In this document: piece after piece, positions 48,046-59,075 of the stretch
Position numbering within the stretch: position 1 is the first letter of the stretch
How the letters are laid out: each line of letters begins with the position of its first letter
Origin: Bathymodiolus brooksi
Taxonomy: Eukaryota > Mollusca > Bivalvia > Mytilida > Modiolidae
Assembly: GCA_963680875.1 (NCBI GenBank)
Contig: OY804579.1
Span: 26,397,804 to 26,461,803 of the forward strand
Direction of reading: 5' to 3'
DNA: 64,000 bases
Made by a program: the position numbers and the translations under genes
The notes under the pieces: generated by a model
What the model was told of the DNA's origin: nothing
The model's input: the letters and a program-made list of their open reading frames with translations, nothing else
The model's database searches: none

Positions 48046-48660
48046 TTACAACGACTTGCATATAACGTATTCTGAATACGTTACCAGGACGTAATAATTA
48101 CGCTTGAGTTTTTACGTTAGCATCAAGGCCATATCCGTACGTAACAAAGACGTTGGAAAGTACGTTGTCACAACGTCTTGGATATAACGTATTCTGAATA
48201 CGTTACCAGGACGTACACATTACGTTTGAGCTTTTACGTTAGCATCAAGACCATATCCGTACGTAACAAAAATGTTGGAACATACGTTGTCACAACGACC
48301 TGCATATAACGTATTCTGAATACGTTACCAGGAGGTAATAATTACGTTTGAGTTTTTACGTTAGCATCAAGGCCATATCTGTACGTAACAAAGACGTTGG
48401 AAAGTACGTTGTCACAACGTCTTGGATATAACGTATTCTGAATACGTTACCAGGACGTACACATTACGTTTGAGCTTTTACGTTAGCATCAAGACCATAT
48501 CCGTACGTAACAAAAACGTTGGAACATACGTTGTCACAACGACTTGCATATCACGTATCTAAAATACGTTGTGGCAACGTAATTTTCATGTAAGAAAGGG
48601 ACCTGACCAAACAGCAACCAAACTGCAACGTTGTGAATACGTAGTGTGCTAGCTGGGATG
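48046..48660. repeat. 122-bp satellite in alternating dimers
   Basis: ATATAACGTATTCTGAATAC recurs every 122 bp at about 48060, 48182, 48304 and 48426. Units 1 and 3 share GGACGTAATAATTACG-like text (unit 3 GGAGGTAATAATTACG), while units 2 and 4 share GGACGTACACATTACG, giving a 244-bp dimer repeated twice. Units are dense in ACGT palindromes, for example ACGTTGTCACAACG. The right margin (48540-48660) degenerates. Confidence 0.9.
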
Positions 48661-49179
48661 TTATCTAATGTCTAAGGGGGCCCACTTGCCATCGGGCAAG
48701 CTGACAACCTGGACAGTCCGCCACTGGGTTCCATCTACTATTGAAAATATTGCTCCATAATTGAGTACCCCCGCCGTCAAAAGACTTTTTTAAAATGACA
48801 AAATTTCATCATATTATTTTTTATTTAAAAAAAAATATTGATGATGTGTACATATTTTATTGAAAGCAGTAATTTTTCGCGCAATTTTAATTAGAAAAAC
48901 TACAATCAAATGCATACTGATTGTTGAATAGGAGATGCCGATACTCATTACTCAAACAATTGAAGAACAATGGAAAAAAACTGCAAATAAGTAAATGTTT
49001 TTTTTAGAGCTTTACTAAGTAAGTAAGAAAAACAATGCCGAAAATTGTCGTTAAATAGCAAATTATTTAGAACTGATTGATGATTTTAATAAATGATCGG
49101 CAATTAATTAACTCCAAACAAATTTGGGGCGTATTTACAAAACAAAAAATGTGTATTTATTTAATTATTTTTCACATGT
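48661..49179. other. AT-rich DNA, nothing recognised
   Basis: No gene. GTCCGCCACTGG near 48716 may be a worn transposon end. Confidence 0.45.
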
Positions 49180-49252
49180 CGGCAATTTGGGAATCGGTAA
49201 ATTGGACTCGGCAATTTGGGATTCGGCAAACTGGGAATCGGCAATTTGGGAT
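49180..49252 (+). repeat. 15-bp tandem repeat CGGCAATTTGGGAAT
   Basis: About five copies with small changes. Similar GGGGCCGATTTG units occur at 49538-49580. Confidence 0.8.
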
Positions 49253-49330
49253 GCTACCGGCTAGATATAGTCAGACGTTTATATTTAGTTTATTTTCGTA
49301 TCAATGGTAAAACATTTCCTGGTACAAAAC

Positions 49331-49490
49331 AGGGGCGGATCCAGGATTTCAAGTTAGGGGGGGGGAGGGGAGGCACTTAAAAAAAGTGCGCCGAGCGGAG
49401 GGAGGCGCGAAAATTTTTGGGTATTTCGTGTGAAAAATCACGATTTTACGCCAAAAAAATCATATTCCCCCCCTCCCCCCCTGCAAAACA
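49331..49490. mobile_element. Transposon end relic (GGGGCGGATCCAGGATTTC)
   Basis: This end sequence, followed by a G-run and a short hairpin-like GTGCGCC...GGCGCG stretch, resembles an end shared by many invertebrate non-autonomous DNA transposons. The opposite end is not in the window. Confidence 0.4.
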
Positions 49491-50032
49491 TAACTGTACT
49501 TGCTAGACAGTTTTAATTCTTCAATAATTTTGACTTGGGGCCGATTTGACTGGGGCCGATTTGGTTTGTGGCCGATTTGACCTGCTTCCTCTGGATTCAC
49601 CCCAGATCACCAACTATCAGTATATTCTCTTTTGAATGTATCCTAAATGATTTTATTTAAAGATAATTCTGTTACCAAATTCTTTACAGTGAACATACTT
49701 TTTATATTATGTATTGTATATAAATCCTGTGAAATGACACGGAAATTCATTGCCGAACAGATCTGATTCGAAACATTCCAGTACGAAACGACTAGGTTAC
49801 GAGTCAACAAGCATTCAAATTTTCAACCAATCGACATAAGTTTATCATTTAGATATAGGTCTAAATGGATAACTTCACACTTTTAAAATGCCAGGATTAA
49901 TAGCATTCGGTAGGAAGTGGGGAATTGGATCAGACGACTTTGTTTTTCCTGGAAGTTTAGAAATATTCTTTAGAGTAATATGGTAATGTTTTAACTTCTT
50001 AAAATAATATTATTGTAAATAAGATTTACTTA
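49491..50032. other. AT-rich DNA, nothing recognised
   Basis: Apart from the GGGGCCGATTTG copies, no structure. Confidence 0.45.
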
Positions 50033-50037
50033 CTTAC

Positions 50038-51804
50038 CAGGGCAGGGGCAGGGGTTAACAAATCTTGGACCACCTCACTAGAGTAGCCCAGTGCTAGCAT
50101 ACTCCCAAATATTACTAGCCCGAATCTATGTGCCTGTTTCTTTTATAAAATACATGTCACTTTGCAGTGCATTGTGGTTTCAGCACTAAGTAAACACAAT
50201 TTTGAAAGTGGTCATTTTCAAACATTCTGTTATTTTATTTAGATGTAGTATGATTTGGTAGATGGCCAGAACCATGAAATTTTAAAACCAGCCATTTCCG
50301 GATTTTATATTTGTTTCCATCCTGTATATCGGCCCTTTATTTACTTCGTACGAACACAGATGACGCCATTTTACTGACAGAAAAAGTTGCCTGATAATCA
50401 AGAGACGATGAAGAGTATATTAAAATACAAGAATGGCTTTAAAAACAATCGTATGTACAAAAAAATATTTAACTAACCATTCTTTGAAAATTCCAATTGT
50501 CATGATATGAATGAAGGGTTAACACTGTTAATCGCTAAGACGCTATATCGGAAAAGCGATAATAGTACGATGCTAGTTTAACTATCTTTCTTTTCAAATG
50601 TGGTATTGCGTTTTATTTTCAGTTATTTTCCACAGTTCAGCTCACTGTAAAGGCCAAAAAAAAAATGTGTGTTTACAGTCACTTTTCCAAATTCTAGGAT
50701 CGGTCGGTGTTAATTTTTTTTTTTTAACTATCGGCAAAGCGGGAAATAGTTGTTCCCGGTTCCGGAATCCGATTCCGGTATTTCATTTTCGAAATTTCGG
50801 GTAAGCCGTAATTTGTTGATGCTGTTTTATGACGAGTTATGCAGTTTTTCTACCTTCTTTGCTCTCAATTTCGACAAAAAGCTAGCGGTTGAATAAATAA
50901 AACATTGCTGCTGATTAAACAACATATATGAATATAAGCTGTGTTAGCGGTAGACATTTTTTTTTTATTAGCCACTGTGGCTAATGGGTAATAATTTCTT
51001 TTAGCCACACTCAATTTCAGTTAGCCACACTAAATATAAACAAAGAGCATAAAACAGTTGAAAGTTCAAAACTTTATTATTTAATTAACTAACAATAATA
51101 ATTCATATATTATCATGAATGATAAACAACAAACTTTGAACATTAGATAAACAGAACATTCAATATTCGTATGATTTTGTTGATTTTTGCTGTGTGGGGC
51201 CGTTGTCGTTGTCAAAAAAGGATCAAATAGATCATTGGTACTTGGCCATGCTTGACCTTCTCGTTGTCAAATAATTTACTGGTTTTAGATTCCAAGCGTA
51301 GACAGAAGGACAGACAGAATAAAGCGTAATCTAGGAAACCAGTCAGTCGGTGACTAAATTCGAAACTATTTCCGGAATGGGACCCGGATAATGTTATTTC
51401 AACTGAAAAAACTACCGGAAATAATCAATTTGACCTGCTTTTTAAAATTATTTTGGATATTATACATCGATCAAATCATTGTCTATAACGCGTTTTATTC
51501 GAAGTTGACTTTTTACATAATAAAAGATCGTTGTCAGATGCACGCTCTAAAAGTTTTTCTTTCACCAGTGTGGCTACTGCTACACAAATTATCCTCGCCA
51601 CACTACCGTTATATTCGCAAAATGCGACGTGGCGATCGTCTACCGCTAACACAGATAAGTAGATATATGCGAATATTGACAAGTTTGTCAATATCCGATA
51701 TATTTTTTTACTAGCCCGTCGAGCATACAGTTGATTATTTCAGCTAGCCCAAATGTGGAAATTACTAGCGCCGGGCGTCGGGCTAGTGGATATTTTAACC
51801 CCTG
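50038..51804. mobile_element. hAT-like element, host of a nested MITE
   Basis: The ends CAGGGGTTAACAAAT (left, preceded by two extra CAGGG(G) copies) and, inverted, CAGGGGTTAAAATATCC (right) are flanked by CTTAC (50033-50037, 51805-51809). The next inner segments both contain CTAGCCC-rich text. No transposase domain is seen. The MITE at 50939-51654 is inserted inside. Confidence 0.55.
50939..51654. mobile_element. MITE family A, copy 1 (716 bp)
   Basis: Terminal inverted repeats CTGTGTTAGCGGTAGAC are exact at both ends. A 5-bp duplication ATAAG flanks it (50934-50938, 51655-51659). A second palindrome TTAGCCACTGTGGCTAA is at 50968-50984. The ORF at 51391-51714 has no motifs. Confidence 0.88.
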
Positions 51805-51840
51805 CTTACATGTACTTTCTTAAAGAAACAATTGTGAATT

Positions 51841-52529
51841 CTGTGTTTATTAGCCACACTCAATTTCAGTTACATGTAGCCACACTAAATATAAACAAAG
51901 AGCATAAAACAGTTGAAAGTTCAAAACTTTATTATTTAATTAACTAACAATAATAATTCATATATCATCATGATCAACAACAAACTTTGAACATTAGATA
52001 AACAGAACATTTAATATTCGTATGATTTTGTTGTTTTTTGCTGTGTGGGGCTGTTGACGTTGCCAAAAAAGGATAAAATTGATCCTTGGCGCTTGGCCAT
52101 GCTTGACCTTCTCGTTGTCAAATAATTTACTGGTGTTAGATTCAAGCGTGGACAGAACTGTCAGAAGGACAGACAGAATAAAGCGTAATTTAGGAAACCA
52201 GTCGGTTGGTAACTAAATTTGAAATTATTTCCGGAATAGGACGGATTATTATTAGGACCCGGATAATGTTATTTCAACTGAAAAAACTACCGGAAATAAT
52301 CAATTTGACTCGCTTTTTAAAATCATTTTGGATATTATACATCGATCAAATCATTGTCTATAATGTGTTTTATTCGAAGTTGACTTTCTACATAATAAAA
52401 GATCGTTGTCAGATGCATGCTCTAAAAGTTTTTCGTTCGCCAGTGTGGCTACTGCTACACAAATTATCCTCGCCACACTACCGTTATATTCGAAAAATGC
52501 AACGTGACGATCGTCTACCGCTAACACAG
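51841..52529. mobile_element. MITE family A, copy 2 (689 bp)
   Basis: Nearly the same sequence as copy 1 in the same orientation. The left TIR is shortened to CTGTGTT and joined to ATTAGCCACAC by an internal deletion, while the right TIR is intact. Its own 5-bp duplication GAATT (51836-51840, 52530-52534) shows a separate insertion, not a tandem duplication. Confidence 0.88.
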
Positions 52530-52925
52530 GAATTGGATTACAAATTGTGAGTAGTAAGATGAAGAACAGCTTTATTACTATTAGTTTTAGGGAGGTCGAT
52601 CGTAGTTACCGATAACGTTGGTTATTATTTTCTGTCAGAGTGAAATAAACCCCCTGATTTTTCACCTTTTTCATTTCATTAGAAAACCACCTTAAAATTA
52701 TTATTTCGTGAAAAAAAAATCAGATAAAAGTTTAAACCGGAAATTTATAAATTTGGTACATGTAATTACATTTACAAGCAATACAAATATGATTTGGTAC
52801 CACTAGTATTACTGACGAGTACTGTCTAGTACTGAGCAGGGGAGGGTCTATAACCAGGACAGGTAAAACCAGGACAGGTAAAACCAGGACAGATATTTTT
52901 CAGTATGTTTATACATGTACCGGTA
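52530..52925. other. AT-rich DNA with a short tandem repeat
   Basis: Unassigned. Contains three 15-bp repeats ACCAGGACAGGTAAA at 52853-52893, similar in wording to the tail of the LINE at 36872 but without LINE sequence beside it. Confidence 0.5.
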
Positions 52926-52931
52926 GGTATA

Positions 52932-55009
52932 CAGAGTTGCAGATAAAAAAAAATTCCTGTCAGACATTGGGTCCTGCAAGTAAGAGAGTTTTGCCAGACC
53001 TATCAACTTTTTACCAGACCTGCTTTTTTTTTAGAAATTTTTTAATATTTCACTTTCAATACAGTATGATTAAAGGGACAATCTTAAAGCCTTGACACAG
53101 CTAATGACTACTACGACCAGAATCAGATTAAGGATATTGCCAAAGGGGGTTAGTGACTGAGACCACATTCAATTTAGATAGCCCTGCAACATCGAATAAT
53201 CAATACTTCATATTAGTAAGATTTTATTATTCCTCTAATGAGTATTATGTCTCCCCCCACTTTTGTGGGGAGACATATATTGTTTTTGTCCTGTCCGTCA
53301 CACAGTTTGTCGGCGCAACTCCTCTGAAACTACTGAACAGAATTTCATGAAACTTGGTAGGTAGTAAGGACACCATATGTAGTTGTGCATATTACCAGGA
53401 AATTTTGATCCCCTAAATTTTGTGGGAGTTATGCCCCTTTGAACTTCAAAATTTTCCCAAATATACTTCTGAAGCAGCTTGTCAGCGCAACTCCTCTGAA
53501 ACTACTAAACAGAATTTCATGAAACTTGGTAGGTAATAAGGACACCATATGTTGATCCCCTAAATTTTGTGGGAGTTATGCCCCTTTGAACTTGAAATTT
53601 CCCGAAATATACTTCTGAAGTAGCTTGTCAGCACAACTCCTCTGAAACTACTGAACAGAATTTCATGAAACTTGGTAGGTAGTAAGGACACCATATGTAG
53701 TTGTGCATATTACCAGGAAATTTTGATCTCCTGAATTTTGTGGGAGTTATGCCCCTTTGAAAATGGAAATTTCCCGAAATTTACTACTGAAGCAGCTTGT
53801 CAGCGCAACTCCTCTGAAACTACCGAACAGAATTTCATGAAACTTGGTAGGTAGTAAGGACACCATATGTAGTTGTGCATATTACCAGGAAATGTTGATC
53901 CCCTAAATTGTGTGGGAGTTATGCCCCTTTGAACTTAAAATTTCCCGAAATATATTTCTAAAGCAGCTTGTCAGCACAACTCCTCTGAAACTACTGAACA
54001 GAATTTCATGAAACTTGGTAGGTAGTAAGGACACCATATGTAGTTGTGCATATTACCAGGAAATGTTGATCCCCTAAATTTTGTGGAAGTTATTGGCAAA
54101 CACTAGTGTAATATCCCTTACTGAAACTTGTATATATATATGTACAAGAGTCTCTCATAATGTCACTATTTCCCTGAAAAAGTTTTCATCACCAATCCAT
54201 TGATTTTAGAAGAACAAAACTCCTTTAAAATCATTGGAACATGGGCTGAGCAATTTTCTGGAATGGGGAACTTTGCCATGGCAATATGGAATAGTACCGT
54301 ACCTGTAACCCTTGCTTTAGCACTTTTGATCAATTTTTTTTTGTGTTTCATGGATTAAAAACAGGTTTTTTTTGTTATTCATTGAAGCTTAATTTTATTT
54401 GTTACCCAAATAGATTTTTTACCTATGACTACAGTTTGTGGGACGGGGGGGAGACATACGTTTTTGCGGGCAAAAACAAACTTTAATTTTGATATCAAGT
54501 CGTCATTTGTTTGTTCATTTTGTCCTTCCATTTTCGATTAAAGGACCGCGCCGGTCGCCTCTCCTTTTCATATGCCGACCTTTTGGCTTTTTTATTCTCT
54601 AGATAAATCGATAGGTAGTGGGTGCTTTTTTCCAGATTTAGACCCCTCCGTAAACTTAATTGGCCATGCAGCCATAATGGAAATGATCAAATTACAATTT
54701 ACAACGATTACCGATAGGATACGAAATAAAATCCGGAATGGGAACTGGTTCCCGAAATTTAGCATAAACAGAAAGGAACAGAAATTTTTACCGATTTGTT
54801 TACGACTTTTGACTTTATTAACGATAATCAAAGATCCTTCGCTTAGGGGTCTAAGAGGTAACCAGGACCGACAGAAATTTGATTTTTGACAGCCCCAAGC
54901 AGTAAAAATGTTTGCCGGTCATTAGGTCTGACACAAAGATGTCATTTGCCGGACCCTCTAAAATTCTGCCCCCTAGGTCCGACAGGGCCGACGGTTAGCT
55001 GCATCTCTG
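52932..55009. mobile_element. hAT-like element with nested hairpin repeat
   Basis: The left end CAGAGTTGCAGATAA and inverted right end CAGAGATGCAGCTAACC are flanked by GGTATA (52926-52931, 55010-55015), again a 6-bp duplication. Inner copies of GTC(A/G)GACC-type text occur near both ends. The ORF at 54572-54889 shows no motif. The middle is occupied by the 172-bp tandem element. Confidence 0.65.
53246..54458. mobile_element. Hairpin-ended repeat with 172-bp tandem core
   Basis: The left end is a perfect stem-loop, TATGTCTCCCC / GGGGAGACATA (53246-53277). The right end has the inverse GGGGGGAGACATA (54446-54458). Between 53290 and 54110 about five tandem units of 171-172 bp carry AATTTCATGAAACTTGGTAG (53341, 53513, 53659, 53831, 54002); the third interval is 26 bp shorter. 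It is nested within the element at 52932-55009. Confidence 0.75.
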
Positions 55010-55015
55010 GGTATA

Positions 55016-55925
55016 ACTTTTGAACCGAATGAGATATTTTCATGATGTAAATTCCATAATAAAGAAGATAATATGGAGTAGGCATTGCCTAGATGCGAGC
55101 ACAGCATTTCTTTCTGGCCAGTGTGTATTTATTTGAGTGAAAGTTGAATATCACAAAATATCAACTCCAGTTATTTAATTTCAACGAAATAACAAAGGCA
55201 TGCCAATATCATTAACAAAAGAGCCTCAAATTAATTCGGATTTGTTTCCTCATTCATAGTTGGTTTCATACCTTTCCTTTGTCAAACTTTACCATGTTTA
55301 CTATGAATAACATGACGGGTGTAGCAGTCTTCAAAATTAGTCGGTGGTCCGAGGCCAGTAAAATCGGTCTCTGGCTTGTAAAAATCCCGCCTGGCTTGTG
55401 CATTTTTTGTCTGAGAAGTGGTAAATATTTTTGTTTCAGCTGTTGAAAGTTTTGTGAAGTTGCTGTTTCAATTATTTTTTAAATAAAGGTAAGTCCTGAG
55501 TCATCCGATAGAGAGGTTCAGAAATATTTACTTGGTCTTTGAAACGTTTGATGACACATGTGTTTTTTTGTTGATATATAAACATCCGATTTGACATTGA
55601 ATAATTATTTTAACTACATGTAGGACAAACATCGGTTATGGCTTTTTCCATAAAATATACCGAAGGTGTCTGCCCATGTAAAAAGCTGCAGGTGGGTGAT
55701 TTTCAAAAGAATGAAGACTTTGTGTGACATAGAGGGTGAAATTTCAAATTGGACAAATTGACATAATTTTGGTCATAAAATAATGTCAATATGATATATT
55801 TTTCAGATTCAGTTGCTCAGTGCAATATATAAAGACAAAATTTTTTTTTTCAACTTTTATTAGCAACAAAGTGTTAAAATGATAACAAATACAGACTTAC
55901 TTCCTCAGAGGTATCATTTTCTTTT
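55016..55925. other. AT-rich DNA, one inverted-repeat arm
   Basis: No gene. The segment 55694-55721 (GGGTGATTTTCAAAAGAATG onward) is inverted at 60830-60857. Confidence 0.5.
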
Positions 55926-55933
55926 GGGTATGG

Positions 55934-57038
55934 CATACCTGTTAACCCTCCCCCTTTCTCTCGGGAGTCTCCCACGTAAGAGCCTTATCTCCCGCATGGA
56001 CTGGGTCTCATGCGCGGGAGACATTAATCTCCCGCACACACCTTTTCCTCCCGCACGATATACCCCCAGCAAAAAAATCAAGTACAATAAAATCTTGACC
56101 TACATTTTGCGATCAATATTTCTGGAAATTCCCCATTTGGAACTCCCGCGCTCATGAAAAATGTCGAGAGATACGAATGTAAATGATATCCGGTTATTGA
56201 TCTGTTTGACACCTTTACAGGTAAATTGGGTCATGGAGATTAATTAAGGTGTTGATGATTATACAACAATTATCCACTGATTGACAGTTAATTGGGGATA
56301 AGGAAGTGGGTTTGTGGCACACGCTTAGATGATTAGAAGTGTGATAGCGGCAATTAAAAATAGTTATAAACCGTTGTGCAAACAAGAGTCGGACAACCTT
56401 TGATGCCGAGGAAAACTTCTTATTTCGATCAAACGTGCAATGAATTCATCTCAGATTGAGTTGTTATAGCTTGTTTGGGACCAAAGCCGATCAAAGTATT
56501 ATTTAAGGACTAAGTTCCAGGATGGAATTGATAAACCACAAAAATGCCAAAGCGTATGCTATCACCCAACGCACCAGCAGCAAAGTGACTTTTTAATTTT
56601 AGTGCTCTATGACTTTATTGTTCAGAGCATTCTGTCTTCATTTTTATTGCTTTGTTATAACCTTATGATTATGAATAAATTATAAATACAGTTTTTATCC
56701 TTCATTCATCATATGAAACACTACTAACAAGACAGAAATGTAAACAATATATATTGAAATGGGATGCAGTTGGTTCAATACTGAAACAAACAAAAAGAAA
56801 ACATCAATTAACAATAAAAACATGCACCAAATACGTCGATAAAAAATCTCCAGTTATGAGACCAAATCTCCAGCCAAAAATTTACAAATCTCCAGTTGTA
56901 GCATAGCAACTCTATCACATGTATGCAACTACAAGGTACAATTTTGTGCGTTTAAAGGCGATGCACAAAATCTCCCCCTTAGAAGAGTTGGTAGGGGGGA
57001 GATCTCCCCCCTAGCAGTTCCCAGAGGTTAACAGGTAT
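55934..57038. mobile_element. Non-autonomous element with 8-bp TSD (CATACCTGTTAACC ends)
   Basis: The left end CATACCTGTTAACC and the inverted right end ATACCTGTTAACC are flanked by GGGTATGG on both sides (55926-55933, 57039-57046). Subterminal regions are rich in GGGAG/CTCCC palindromes (CTCCCGCACACACC, GGGGGAGATCTCCCCC). No transposase ORF. The 8-bp duplication fits hAT or P-like families. Confidence 0.75.
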
Positions 57039-57113
57039 GGGTATGGTAAAAGACCTAAATGTATTTCCATTTGATAATGATATGAAATAGGCACATTTTG
57101 GTACCAAACTTTG

Positions 57114-58839
57114 TATATGTGGAGAAATTCAGTATTGGGACATAAAGTGTGACATCATAAGTAAAAAATAGAAGTCTTTAATTAAAAGATCCATGAGAGT
57201 TTTTGCAAAGCAAAATGTCTATATTTTCATAAAATAGCAATGGCAAGATAAATTCTGTTTCCATTTTCTCATAATTTTGTGATGCATCAGAGTGTCCAAT
57301 GTCTGTTGCATTCATAACATAGTGTCCAAATGCAGTTTTTTATAGACTGTTGTATATATTTAAAAGACCCCTTTTGTATTCAGTAATAACCTTATATATA
57401 ACAGTTGTAAAATATGGTTAAAAATTTTAAAATAAATATTCATATCTTTGACTTAAGAATGATTATTCATGTGGACACTGTTACTTACGAACACTTGTAA
57501 CCTTATACATAAACAAATTTGATTTTATATATTGCTGAGAATATACTAGAAAGTTTTAATCATCATAGTATTGATATGGCTGTGTTTATACACTTGAAAG
57601 TAATTTTGGTAACTTTATCTTAGTATCTTCAGTGTATGGTAGCGAGAGAAAAAAAAGTGTTGTGAGTAACAAGGACACCAATAGCACCACTAAATACTTT
57701 ATTCTTAAACTTTTAATTGTCTAATTCACTGGAGTTTCACTGGATAGTCTGAAAAAGAAAGAAAATCACATTGCAGCCCCAATGCAGGTAATTATTACCG
57801 TAATGTGAAGTTTCACAAGATATAAAAGTGAAAACAAATCAAACGTTGCGTTCATAACATACATGTAGGACTACAACAGTGATTCACGACTAAGGTGACT
57901 AGAATGAAGATTTTATTTGAAAATAACAGACTAGTGATTATTTTTTTTTACTTCACAATGTAAATAAATGTACTGAGAAATTGCCTGTAAGTCTTCTTTA
58001 TCCCAACATATACATGAAGTTTAAAAAAAACCGTTGAAATCATGGTACATGACTTACCTGTTGTGTTCATAACTGTCCACCATTATCGAGACGACAACAC
58101 ATTATTGTGAACTACATCACAGATTTCTGCAAGATACCCAGTTTTGCGTAACGTTGTGGAAAGTCCAGCACTAACAGTAGATTATGGTACACTTTAGGAA
58201 GTGTCACGGCTTTCACAATTCTATTATTGGCCAAAGTTCTGTTGGTAACTTCATGACGACAATTTCGAATCCCAAAATAAAACCTCGATTTCACGATTAT
58301 TATAGGGACCATCTGTTTAACTTTTTATTATATTACTCATCCCTGTTACTTTGTTTCAATACACACTGATCAAATTCATTAAATCATTCTGAATCATCGT
58401 AATGCATACAATTCGTAGATACTTTTGAAGGACACCATTGGTTATGAACATAACATGAAACTTTTGGAACAAAAATATATATTCCTTCTTACGAAAAAAT
58501 AATTAATTCATTAAATACAAAAGCTTTATCAATATATCTGTCCAAATAAGCTGGCACTTTTAAAAGTGCCACTATTTTTACTTGTAATAGTTACATTATA
58601 GCAACCCATGTTGCAAATGTCACAAATTTCGTCCCAAATTTTGTGGATTTTGTGGGGAAAAATGATTGTCAAACATCAGTTTTTTCACTTTTTCATCAGA
58701 TTTTTTTGGTTTTATTTCAATGATGTACATGTAATATAATGTGCATTGGTTCACAATAAGAACTAAAGCATGAAGTCAGAAAAAAACATTTTATTGACAA
58801 CCTCTCCATTTGTCCCAATACTGAATTTCTCCACATATA
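57114..58839. mobile_element. Inverted-repeat element (1.73 kb, class unknown)
   Basis: A perfect 29-bp inverted repeat beginning TATATGTGGAGAAATTCAG is at 57114-57142 and 58811-58839. TA at the ends could be the target. The interior holds variants of TTCATAAC near GTGTCC or GGACACC (57312, 57849, 58066, inverted near 58440) and no coding sequence. Confidence 0.65.
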
Positions 58840-59075
58840 TCATGAGAAAACAGTTTCAGTATATCAAAGAAACACTATTTTTACTGTATATTTTAAAAAA
58901 TAGGTAATTAAAGTTTTCATACAAGCATAAAAAATATGATCTAATGAGGCTTAATAGTTGTAAATCAATTATTTATATATGCCTAATAAATATAACAAAA
59001 GTTAAGTTAAGTTGATCATTGGTGGTATAAACTAGAGGTAACCAAATGAAAATACTGTCCATTTTTTTATGCTTT
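58840..59075. other. AT-rich DNA, nothing recognised
   Basis: No ORF or repeat of note. Confidence 0.5.

Noticed and set aside
41918..48725. A large element between CAGTGGAGTACCTACATT and the inverted CCACTG near 48720
   Set aside because: Only the first six bases match between ends and no target duplication is seen.
51391..51714. 107-codon ORF, with a related one at 52206-52550
   Set aside because: Both lie inside copies of MITE family A, show no domain and include TIR sequence.
52853..52893. A LINE tail like that at 36871-36890 (CAGGTAAAAC words)
   Set aside because: No LINE sequence adjoins it, and a three-copy 15-bp repeat can arise by chance.
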